A DNA stretch of 64,000 bases from positions 1-64,000 of the forward strand of contig NZ_VKDE01000031.1 in assembly GCF_007097485.1 (NCBI RefSeq). The letters run 5' to 3'. The notes under the pieces are model-generated. The model saw only the letters and a list, made by a program, of their open reading frames with translations, did not search any database and had not been told where the DNA came from. Shown here piece after piece: positions 57,601 to 64,000 of the stretch; positions within the stretch are counted from its first letter, which is position 1; each line of letters begins with the position of its first letter. This DNA comes from Carboxylicivirga sp. M1479. Its GTDB lineage: Bacteria > Bacteroidota > Bacteroidia > Bacteroidales > Marinilabiliaceae. Both the position numbers and the translations under genes were made by a program.

Positions 57601-58337
57601 ATGCGTTTGATGAAAGTGGAAGAGAATATTTTGGTGCCGATAATGAGGTTTTGATAGGAGATGTATCAGATAACCCACCCCACGATACGGAAGGGCCAAC
57701 AATTACTATGTGGTTAAATGATCCAAGTTTTGTTGATGGTGATATAACAGGTTCGCAGCCGGTATTGCATGCCGAATTTCACGATGAAAGCGGGGTTAAT
57801 ATTAGTGGCGTTGGAATTGGCCACGATATTACGCTTGTCATCGACGATCAACGCTCTCTTCCTAAAATGCTTAATAGTTATTATCAAAGTGATAAGAATA
57901 GCTTTAAAAGCGGACGACTTGTATATCAATTGCCACAGTTGGCCGAAGGTAAACACACCTTGGAACTTAAAGCGTGGGATAACCTTAATAATTCATCAGT
58001 TGCTTCACTTAGTTTTGAGGTGCATTTAGATGGCGCATTAAAAATAGAAAATGCTTCAGTATACCCGAATCCTGTTGAACCAGGTATAAGCACCAAAATA
58101 TACTTTGAGCACGATGCACCCAATATGTTGCTTGATGTAACATATGCCGTCTATAGTCTGAGTGGTCGTTTAATAGAACAATATGAAATACAGCAGCCAG
58201 CCATAGGAAACGCCATTAATCCAATTGAATGGACTCCGGGTAACTTGCAAAAAGGTTTATATATTCTGCAGTGTGAAATTAAATCTCCGGAAAACCAAAT
58301 TGGAAGATTCTCAAAAAAAATACTTGTAGTTAGATAA
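54606..58337 (+). CDS. porU: type IX secretion sortase PorU
   Basis: Cysteine peptidase of the gingipain family (C25) that removes the C-terminal sorting domain of T9SS cargo and links it to anionic LPS. 1243 residues, signal peptide about 1-20 (LLYIILIFCCHLGLSAEG). The peptidase dyad is His761 (NYTGHGSERQL) and Cys795 (VTATCEFSRFD). A C-terminal T9SS-like domain (about 1155-1243: ASVYPNPVEPGISTKIYF ... GLYILQCEI) is typical of PorU. Followed by porV after 77 bases, as in Flavobacterium and Porphyromonas. Confidence 0.92.
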   Translation: MKRLLYIILIFCCHLGLSAEGIKGDLVFKWVDVNNEGMRPFVLEEYEGVHDVTQLPMRLTIIPLGADVNIDSIKVAYSFESIAIDSDMQLAALANFNPLDLTVVTQTISCIRGENYLQLEWLPIVFDELEQRYRKITNVEYAVTMAKKQAVSILKSNKASLESSVLAQGKWVKIKVGETGVHKIPYSQLTSWGFSKPEAVNVFGNGGNMLPRSNTAFRHEDVVENAVLHSGNAIYFYAQGSTAWQYNSQRKMFEHRLHDYTDEAYYFLSEENGIGKRVALSDKMRDTFNAETNEFDSYHFYELENQNLLKSGIEWYGLRSDPGKTRTYSFNFENKTFDSDVKILTHVIARSNVNSYYETIVDGAVIQNINITKVDYGNQVGAFANEGIAFGTFSPINNAFDVNLKYNSSSNGASGWLSSICLNVKETIKVSDQLSFRNADLYGAGLSTRFYIDGVNSNVLLWDVSDCVEPREITIEDYAGVDGFTYLTDELCEFVVFDKSASLPQPQFEETLENQNIRALPVPDMLIVAHPLFEDEARRLATIHQEHSGLHSEIVFPYQIYNEFSSGSPDISAIRDYARYLYKKDAKFKYMLLFGDGSFDNRTNSEENTNYILTYQSDNSINIKNSYVTDDFFGCLDDNEGNNILYDKLDIGIGRFPVSDTEQAKVMVDKVDTYLNSSAVGPWKTKITFLADDGDSNLHMSQADGLSTQVYNDHPSFNHDKIYFDAYPITTTSSGDKYPDVNAEIKKCITDGTLLFNYTGHGSERQLAHENVLDITAIKSFTNMDRLPVFVTATCEFSRFDNFHETSAGEWVVLSSLGGGVSLLTTTRIAWSYENYQINKSFYKNIFQKTESGEKVRLGEVIMETKNAIGNSVNKLNFTLLGDPALQLIYPTGEINTKSINGVEDPEQREPIKALSIADVEGEILGSTSTNSEVSMVVYDKPITVKTLGNKGAVPFSYQVYQNQIYNGVLDTDGQHFLASFIVPKDIRYNVGEGRVSYYAFDESGREYFGADNEVLIGDVSDNPPHDTEGPTITMWLNDPSFVDGDITGSQPVLHAEFHDESGVNISGVGIGHDITLVIDDQRSLPKMLNSYYQSDKNSFKSGRLVYQLPQLAEGKHTLELKAWDNLNNSSVASLSFEVHLDGALKIENASVYPNPVEPGISTKIYFEHDAPNMLLDVTYAVYSLSGRLIEQYEIQQPAIGNAINPIEWTPGNLQKGLYILQCEIKSPENQIGRFSKKILVVR

Positions 58338-58414
58338 TAAAAGTAGACTTTTGCAGTTCTTTAATTACTTGCCTAAATCTTAACGATAGTTTTTGACGAA
58401 GAAAGTATTATATA

Positions 58415-59572
58415 ATGGATCAGAAAATGAAGCAAACATTTATGAAGATAAGCCTTGTTTTGGCTTTTGTAATGTGTTGGAATGTAATAAGTGCCCAAAG
58501 TGATGGCAACAATGCTATTACCACAGCAGCACCTTTTTTAAATATTAATCCAGATTCACGTTCGGGTGGTATGGCCGATGCTGGAGTTGCCTCCTCACCA
58601 GATATGAATTCGCAGCATCTAAATCCTGCAAAATATGCATTTATCGATGGCGAAATGGGTGTGGCGATATCTTTTACACCATGGTTGCGTAAGTTGGTTA
58701 ACGATATAAACATGTATTATGCATCGTTTTATTATCGTTTAGATAAGATGCAAACAGTAAGTGCCTCATTACGTTATTTTTCACTTGGTAATATTGATTT
58801 TACCGATGAAAGTGGAAACATCATGTACAGTGGTAAACCTAATGAGTTTGCGCTTGATGCAGCCTATTCACGTGTTTTATCTGATAAGTTTTCTGGTGCA
58901 GTAGTCTTTCGTTATATTAGATCAGATTTGACCAATGGCTATTCAAACGGAGGTGGTGATTTGGAAGCAGGTAATGCCTTTGCTGCCGATATTGGTTTTT
59001 ACTTTAAGCAGCCATTACGAGTTGATCGTAAGGATGCTGAGATTAGTGCTGGTATTAACATCTCTAACATTGGTTCAAAAATTAGCTACGATGGAATTAA
59101 TAAGGAATATATTCCAACTAATTTAAAAATAGGAGCAGGTTATCAAATGGAGTTGGATCGTTACAATGCAATTGCATTTAATCTAGATTTTAATAAACTA
59201 CTAGTGCCATCGAACCAAATTAGACCTGATGATGCTGATGAAGATTGGGTAGATCCTAATAAAGATAAGTCGGTGCCTGCTGCAGTTTTTGGCTCGTTTA
59301 GTGATGCGCCAGGTGGTTTTCAGCAAGAACTCCAAGAGATTACTATTTCGGCAGGTTTAGAGTATTGGTATAATAAGCAGTTTGCTTTACGTGCAGGATA
59401 CTTTCATGAGCATGAGAATCAAGGTAACCGAAAGTTTGCATCAGCAGGTGCTGGTCTGAAATTTAACATGTTTACCTTAGATGCTTCATATATTATTCCA
59501 TTGGTGCAGAATAACCCATTGGGTAATACAATGCGTTTTTCTTTGTCATTTGATTTAAGTGATATGCGATAA
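58415..59572 (+). CDS. porV: T9SS outer-membrane shuttle protein PorV (LptO)
   Basis: 385 residues, signal peptide ending near NVISAQ (about residue 28), then a beta-barrel of FadL/PorV type with PFLNINPDSRSGGMADAGVA at its N-terminus, a family hallmark, and aromatic alternating strands to the C-terminal FSLSFDLSDMR. It collects cargo from the SprA/Sov channel and passes it to PorU. Start MDQKMKQTFMK; an internal methionine (residue 5 or 10) is possible. Confidence 0.92.
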   Translation: MDQKMKQTFMKISLVLAFVMCWNVISAQSDGNNAITTAAPFLNINPDSRSGGMADAGVASSPDMNSQHLNPAKYAFIDGEMGVAISFTPWLRKLVNDINMYYASFYYRLDKMQTVSASLRYFSLGNIDFTDESGNIMYSGKPNEFALDAAYSRVLSDKFSGAVVFRYIRSDLTNGYSNGGGDLEAGNAFAADIGFYFKQPLRVDRKDAEISAGINISNIGSKISYDGINKEYIPTNLKIGAGYQMELDRYNAIAFNLDFNKLLVPSNQIRPDDADEDWVDPNKDKSVPAAVFGSFSDAPGGFQQELQEITISAGLEYWYNKQFALRAGYFHEHENQGNRKFASAGAGLKFNMFTLDASYIIPLVQNNPLGNTMRFSLSFDLSDMR

Positions 59573-59593
59573 CAACAATATTCATTATATTTG

Positions 59594-59630
59594 AAAAGAC
59601 CTTAAGGAATTTCCTTAAGGTCTTTTTTTT
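59594..59630 (+). terminator. terminator after porV
   Basis: AGACCTTAAGGAA / TTCCTTAAGGTCT, near loop-less, followed by T8. Strong. Confidence 0.9.
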
Positions 59631-59793
59631 TGTTAGTGTCAATTGAATTTGTCCTGATAGTCACCTATCAAGTTTATTTAAAATTTGAAAGGATATTGAA
59701 TTTCATGAGACGATTCATAAGAGTAATTTGTCATACAGTAGAATGACAAAACTGGCGAGTTCCGTAAAGCAAATGAAAGTAAATTATAATCAT

Positions 59794-60276
59794 ATGAAGA
59801 TAAGAGTAGGTTTTGGGTATGATGTTCATCAATTAGGCGAGGGAGAAGAGTTGTGGATTGGCGGGATTAAAGTTGAACACACAAAAGGAAGTATAGGACA
59901 CTCTGATGGAGATGTATTGATTCACGCGATTTGTGATGCCTTACTAGGAGCTGCCAATAAGCGCGATATTGGTTTCCATTTCCCCGATACGGATGCTGAG
60001 TTGAAAGGAATCGATAGCAAAGTGTTATTGAAAAAAACAGTTGAGATAGTGCAAGGTGCAGGTTATGAGATAGGTAATGTAGATAGTACCATTGCATTGG
60101 AACGACCAAAGTTGAAGAACTTGATTCCTGAAATGCAAATTACATTGGCCAATGTAATGGGTATTGAAATTGATGACATAGCCATTAAAGCTACAACAAC
60201 TGAGAAGTTAGGCTTTGTTGGGCAACAAGCTGGCATAGCTGCCTATGCAACGGTTCTTATTGAGCGTACCAAATAA
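59794..60276 (+). CDS. ispF: 2-C-methyl-D-erythritol 2,4-cyclodiphosphate synthase
   Basis: Non-mevalonate isoprenoid pathway enzyme, trimeric, zinc-dependent. 160 residues from MKIRVGFGYDVHQLGEG; codons upstream do not match. GYDVH and HSDGDVLIHAICDALLGAA carry the metal ligands; FPDTDAE and IAIKATTTEKLGFVGQQAGIAAYA are the substrate loops. The thioredoxin-like gene follows after 10 bases. Confidence 0.95.
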   Translation: MKIRVGFGYDVHQLGEGEELWIGGIKVEHTKGSIGHSDGDVLIHAICDALLGAANKRDIGFHFPDTDAELKGIDSKVLLKKTVEIVQGAGYEIGNVDSTIALERPKLKNLIPEMQITLANVMGIEIDDIAIKATTTEKLGFVGQQAGIAAYATVLIERTK

Positions 60277-60286
60277 ATGTAAAAAG

Positions 60287-60571
60287 ATGAACTTAGCCGA
60301 ATTGAAATACTTTTCACACCAACGTTGTTCTGTTTGTAAGGTTTTAAAGCCCAAAATTGAAGAGTTGTTGAAAGCGAAATTTCCAAAAGTGAAATTTGAG
60401 TATGTAGATATTGAATTAGAGCCATCTGTAGCTGCTGATCATCAGGTTTTTACTGCCCCAACTATTTTGGTGTTTTTCGAAGGAAAGGAATACTATCGCT
60501 TTGCACGTAACCTTTCAATTGAACAATTGGAATCATCAATTTCACGACCTTATCAACTTTTATTTGAATAA
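60287..60571 (+). CDS. thioredoxin-like protein with CxxC motif
   Basis: 94 residues. Redox motif CSVC (HQRCSVCKVLKPKIEELL) and the cis-proline loop FTAPTILVF identify a thioredoxin fold. Lacks a signal peptide, so cytoplasmic. The WCGPC of classical thioredoxin is not conserved, so function may be specialised. Start is the ATG of MNLAELKYFS. Confidence 0.8.
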   Translation: MNLAELKYFSHQRCSVCKVLKPKIEELLKAKFPKVKFEYVDIELEPSVAADHQVFTAPTILVFFEGKEYYRFARNLSIEQLESSISRPYQLLFE

Positions 60572-60627
60572 GAAGGTTGGTTTTCATTTTATTACTGTAA
60601 ATTATATTTTTATCGAAATGCCAATCC

Positions 60628-62457
60628 TTGAAAACTAGATTACTACTCATATTACTTTCTCTACTTTCAATAACTGCTAATGCTCAGGAGTTATTGAAAA
60701 TTAGGAAAATATCATTTAGTGGGAATAGTGCTATAAGTGGATCTAAGTTAAAGGAAGAAATTAATATTGAAGCCTCAAGCAAGTTTAATGAACGCTTTTT
60801 TGATAAAGAAGCCGACCTGTATACCTTACCTTTATATGAGGAGAACTTAAACCGAATACGTTACGCCTATCAGAAAGAGGGATTTTTAAACATTAGCTTT
60901 AACGACCCTATCGTTAAAGTTACGCGAAAGAATAAGGTTAAATTAACTTTCAAAATCAATGAGGGTGAGCCCATAAAGGTTTCCAGTATTCTTTTTACAA
61001 TTGATTCTGTTGTTAAAACGAAAGAATTATTATCTAAAAAAACACAACGAAAACTCAAATTGCAATCTCAATTGAAAGTTAATAAGCGCTTTCGGGATGA
61101 GTGGTTTTATGAAGACAAAAACTTTATCGGTGAAGAGTTTAATAACATGGGGTATGCCTATGCACAAGTAAAGCATAAGATGGCGGTTGATACCTCCTTG
61201 AATACCGCTGATATCAATTGGCTTATTGATAGTGGTAAAGATTGTTATTTTGGGCCTATTATGGTGCAAGGTAATGAAAGGGTTAAAACTAAGCGTGTTA
61301 TGAAGCAAGTGCGATTTAAAGAGGGCGATGCTTGGTCGAAGTATGAGATTGATGAAACTCAAAAGCAAATTTATAACATTGGAATGTTTAGGGTCGCATC
61401 TATTAAAACATTAATAAGTGATGAAAAACCCGATACTCTCCCTACCCTTATAGTCTTAAAGGAAGCTCCACGTTGGATTTCGCGCTTTGGTGTTGGATAT
61501 GGTCGCGAAGATAAGTTTAGGGTATTTGCCGATATACAATATTTGGGGTTTCCAACGCGTACGGGACGGTCAAGTTTATATGCAAAGCATTCAGGTTTAG
61601 AGCCATATAATTTTCAATACAAGTTTACCCAGCCAGCTGTTATTCTTCCCTTTAACTCAATTATTGTTAATCCCTTTATAATGAAACAGCATGAGCCGTC
61701 GTATCAAATAGAACGAACGGGGGTTAACCTTACCTTTTTGCAGCATTTTTCAGAACAATTTAATACATCGGTTAATTTTTACATTGAGGAGGTAAATTCT
61801 GACTCAACCGTTGTTGAACCTACTCTAACTATTTCGGATTATAGCGATGGAGCAGATAGTTATAGCAAATCTGGTTTTGCCCTGGGTTTTATCTATTTTA
61901 ATGGGGAACCGCGTCTTGATCCAGTAACTGGTTTTTCCCTTGCCTTTAATATAAAACGGAATGGCACTTTTGTTGAAGAATCAATACCATTTTACCGTAG
62001 TTTAATTGAGTATAAGAAATATTGGGGCATAAAGCCAGGCACAACACTTGCCTTTAAAGCCAAATTAGGGTATGCCCGAATGGTTTATGATGACGGATTG
62101 GTTCCTGTTGAAGAACGTTTCTATGCCGGGGGTAGTTATTCTGTTAGAGGTTGGGCGCGTTCTCAATTAGGGCCAAAAGATGATGCGGGTGTGCCAACCG
62201 GAGGTAATAGTTTGTTAGAAGGTAGTATTGAGTCTCGTCATTTGATTGCACCAAAATTGGTTTTTGCTGCTTTTGTCGATGCAGGTAATGTTTGGCACGA
62301 TTCATTTGGATATCGTCTTGATGATTTACACTATGCAGCTGGAGTTAGTATACGTTTTAAAACCCCTATTGGCCCTGTTGGGATTGATGTAGCTAAGCCA
62401 ATATTTGATGAAGAAAAGAAGTGGCAATTACATTTTAATATTGGTAATCCATTTTAG
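60628..62457 (+). CDS. tamA: outer-membrane assembly protein of the Omp85 family (TamA-like)
   Basis: 609 residues, TTG start (no in-frame ATG; a stop lies upstream), signal peptide MKTRLLLILLSLLSITANAQ. POTRA domains in the first about 260 residues (VKVTRKNKVKLTFKINEGEP, IDETQKQIYNIGMFRVASI), then a barrel of the surface-antigen/D15 type with VEERFYAGGSYSVRGWARS (VRGF-like signature) and the C-terminal GPVGIDVAKPI, QLHFNIGNPF. The next gene is tamB, which supports the TamA call over BamA. Confidence 0.88.
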   Translation: MKTRLLLILLSLLSITANAQELLKIRKISFSGNSAISGSKLKEEINIEASSKFNERFFDKEADLYTLPLYEENLNRIRYAYQKEGFLNISFNDPIVKVTRKNKVKLTFKINEGEPIKVSSILFTIDSVVKTKELLSKKTQRKLKLQSQLKVNKRFRDEWFYEDKNFIGEEFNNMGYAYAQVKHKMAVDTSLNTADINWLIDSGKDCYFGPIMVQGNERVKTKRVMKQVRFKEGDAWSKYEIDETQKQIYNIGMFRVASIKTLISDEKPDTLPTLIVLKEAPRWISRFGVGYGREDKFRVFADIQYLGFPTRTGRSSLYAKHSGLEPYNFQYKFTQPAVILPFNSIIVNPFIMKQHEPSYQIERTGVNLTFLQHFSEQFNTSVNFYIEEVNSDSTVVEPTLTISDYSDGADSYSKSGFALGFIYFNGEPRLDPVTGFSLAFNIKRNGTFVEESIPFYRSLIEYKKYWGIKPGTTLAFKAKLGYARMVYDDGLVPVEERFYAGGSYSVRGWARSQLGPKDDAGVPTGGNSLLEGSIESRHLIAPKLVFAAFVDAGNVWHDSFGYRLDDLHYAAGVSIRFKTPIGPVGIDVAKPIFDEEKKWQLHFNIGNPF

Positions 62458-62458
62458 T

Positions 62459-64000
62459 ATGATAAAGAAAATATTGAAATATGGATTATTCATCATCAGC
62501 TTCATTTTGATACTGATTGTGGGTTTGTTGGCTTATACACAAACTAGTCTTTTTCGCGAGCAATTACGAGTGAAAGTTTTACAACTAACCAACCCCTTGT
62601 TTAATGGAGATATAGATGTTGGACAAATAAATGGCAACTTATACCAAACGATTCACTTATCGGATGTGTCCTTAATAGAGGGAGATTCCACCGTAGCAAA
62701 TATCGATTCACTGTATGTAAAGTATCAACTTATAGATTTAAAAGACAAGCATATTAGAATTGATACCTTGTATATTCACTCTCTACATTTCAATTTGTGG
62801 TACAAAGATACCGCCAAGATGCATTTGATGTACGTGCTCGATAAACTGGTTAAAAAAGAACGAACTAAAACACCATTTTTCCCAGTAATACTTGATTTTG
62901 GTTACATAGAGATTGTTGATGGAGCGGGAAAATATCAAATGAAATATGGAGCTGAACCCATTCAATTTTCTGATTTCGAATTAAGCGCAGATGCTTTTTT
63001 TAAAAACAAACATGTAGAGGTTGATTTGCACCATTTGCACACCAGTGCAAAATCTCCTGATGTTAATTTAGAGAATGTGAGCGTTCGATTTAAGAAGATG
63101 GGGCGCTATATGGAGTTTGACAGCCTAATGCTTAAAACGAACCACTCCCAGCTAGTTGGAAGTGGTAGTTATTCCAATCGAGGAGATTATCATGTTAATA
63201 TACAGGCTGAGCCAATTGCTAGTAACGATATTAGTTCTGTGTATTCTGGTATCGGCATAAAAACAATACCCGATTTAAGGGTGCGTGTCGGGAAAGAAGG
63301 TACAGCCCTAAATACCAGTTTGTATGCTTTTAATGGAAGCAAAAGTTTGGGTCTGAAAGGTATAGTATATGATTTAACTCAAGTGCTAGCTGGAGAACTT
63401 AATCAGATTAAGTATGAGGCTGTTCTTGCATTTAATCAATTTGTTCCTGAAGAATGGATTGATATTAAGAGAACAGGTGCCTATTTAAATGGCTCATTGG
63501 ATATAGTTGGAGATGATATTTTGGACTATAAAGATGACCTTAGGATAGAGGCACGATTTAATAATTCGTCTTATAATGGTACGGTAACAGACACCTTGCA
63601 CTTCGATGCGATACAAGCAAATAATGTGGTTGATGCGAGTGTTTTACTTGTTTATAACCAAAGCAGGAGTAATGGAGAGTTAGTTATTAACGACTTGTAT
63701 AACGTTCCCATCTATACGGCTGATTTTATTACTCAAAACCTCGATTTAGAGGCGATAGAGCCCCGCCTGGAAAACACAGTCGTTAATGGTCAAATTAGCA
63801 TTTCAGGCACTCGCATTTTATCTGGGAACAGGCAGTTTCAAACCAAAGCCAACTTAAACAATGGAACAATTTATAATGTGGGTTTTGATTCTTTGTTGGT
63901 GCAAGGGCGTTTAAATAATGGATTATTACAATTAGATACACTTGGCATTATAACGAGTGATCATAATGCCGTTAGCTCAGGGGAATATCATCTAAAAACC
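62459..64000 (+). CDS. tamB: TamB-like translocation and assembly protein, truncated by the window
   Basis: Starts with ATG one base after the tamA stop and stays open for 514 codons to the window edge. Single N-terminal membrane helix (YGLFIISFILILIVGLLAYT), then repeated beta-strand segments rich in asparagine and hydrophobic alternation (for example GQINGNLYQTIHLSDVSL, TLYIHSLHFNLWYKD), as in the AsmA/TamB bridge proteins. The family C-terminal DUF490 is outside the window. Confidence 0.85.
   Translation, partial: MIKKILKYGLFIISFILILIVGLLAYTQTSLFREQLRVKVLQLTNPLFNGDIDVGQINGNLYQTIHLSDVSLIEGDSTVANIDSLYVKYQLIDLKDKHIRIDTLYIHSLHFNLWYKDTAKMHLMYVLDKLVKKERTKTPFFPVILDFGYIEIVDGAGKYQMKYGAEPIQFSDFELSADAFFKNKHVEVDLHHLHTSAKSPDVNLENVSVRFKKMGRYMEFDSLMLKTNHSQLVGSGSYSNRGDYHVNIQAEPIASNDISSVYSGIGIKTIPDLRVRVGKEGTALNTSLYAFNGSKSLGLKGIVYDLTQVLAGELNQIKYEAVLAFNQFVPEEWIDIKRTGAYLNGSLDIVGDDILDYKDDLRIEARFNNSSYNGTVTDTLHFDAIQANNVVDASVLLVYNQSRSNGELVINDLYNVPIYTADFITQNLDLEAIEPRLENTVVNGQISISGTRILSGNRQFQTKANLNNGTIYNVGFDSLLVQGRLNNGLLQLDTLGIITSDHNAVSSGEYHLKT

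Noticed and set aside
60628-62457. BamA
   Set aside because: Fewer POTRA repeats and tamB directly downstream make TamA the better fit.

Overview
The window comes from a Bacteroidota (Bacteroidetes) chromosome, most likely a Marinilabiliales/Bacteroidales-type marine or anaerobic lineage. The order is an inference. The support for the phylum is AT-rich coding sequence, several TAnnTTTG promoter -7 boxes instead of sigma70 boxes, few Shine-Dalgarno sequences, type IX secretion genes (gldJ, porU, porV), HU-like, reg_prop/Y_Y_Y and GIY-YIG families typical of the phylum, and the secY-map-infA-rpmJ gene order without adk.

Layout: (1) 1-6.9 kb holds a gene remnant, a small exported protein, a large receiver/PEP-pyruvate-binding fusion protein, acetyl-CoA synthetase, and fabD on the opposite strand with a hairpin-rich leader. 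(2) 6.9-7.8 kb is a non-coding, hairpin-rich stretch. (3) 7.8-25.7 kb is one uninterrupted str-S10-spc-alpha super-cluster (rpsL to rplQ) with secY, map, infA and rpoA. It ends in two stacked terminators, and rpsD alone has a long structured leader. (4) 25.9-28.6 kb has enolase and a eukaryote-like citrate synthase. (5) 28.8-42.6 kb mixes signalling genes (propeller/SpoIIE phosphatase, PAS-LuxR regulator, response-regulator adenylate cyclase) with housekeeping genes (ychF, hutH, hisS, ettA), an HU-like protein, a tiny winged-helix protein and an array of evenly spaced palindromes. (6) 42.6-44.5 kb is the most unusual part: three tRNA-Val genes followed by a 374-bp unit, present twice in tandem, that encodes a GIY-YIG nuclease ending inside a damaged tRNA-Val-like sequence. 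(7) 44.5-52.7 kb carries folC, phoH-like, mtaB, an inositol-monophosphatase-like gene, a lipid A acyltransferase, a glycosyltransferase and murF. (8) 52.8-59.6 kb is the T9SS locus gldJ / porU-porV. (9) 59.7-64 kb has ispF, a thioredoxin-like gene and tamA-tamB, the last cut by the window edge.

How it fits together: the middle is a growth-rate core of ribosome, RNA polymerase, Sec translocon and glycolysis/TCA entry. The right third is envelope-centred: cell wall (murF), lipid A acylation, T9SS secretion (GldJ lipoprotein, PorU sortase, PorV shuttle) and outer-membrane assembly (TamA/TamB). No CRISPR array, prophage, integrase or IS transposase gene was seen. The mobile-looking items are the GIY-YIG/tRNA units and a REP-like palindrome cluster near 35.4 kb.
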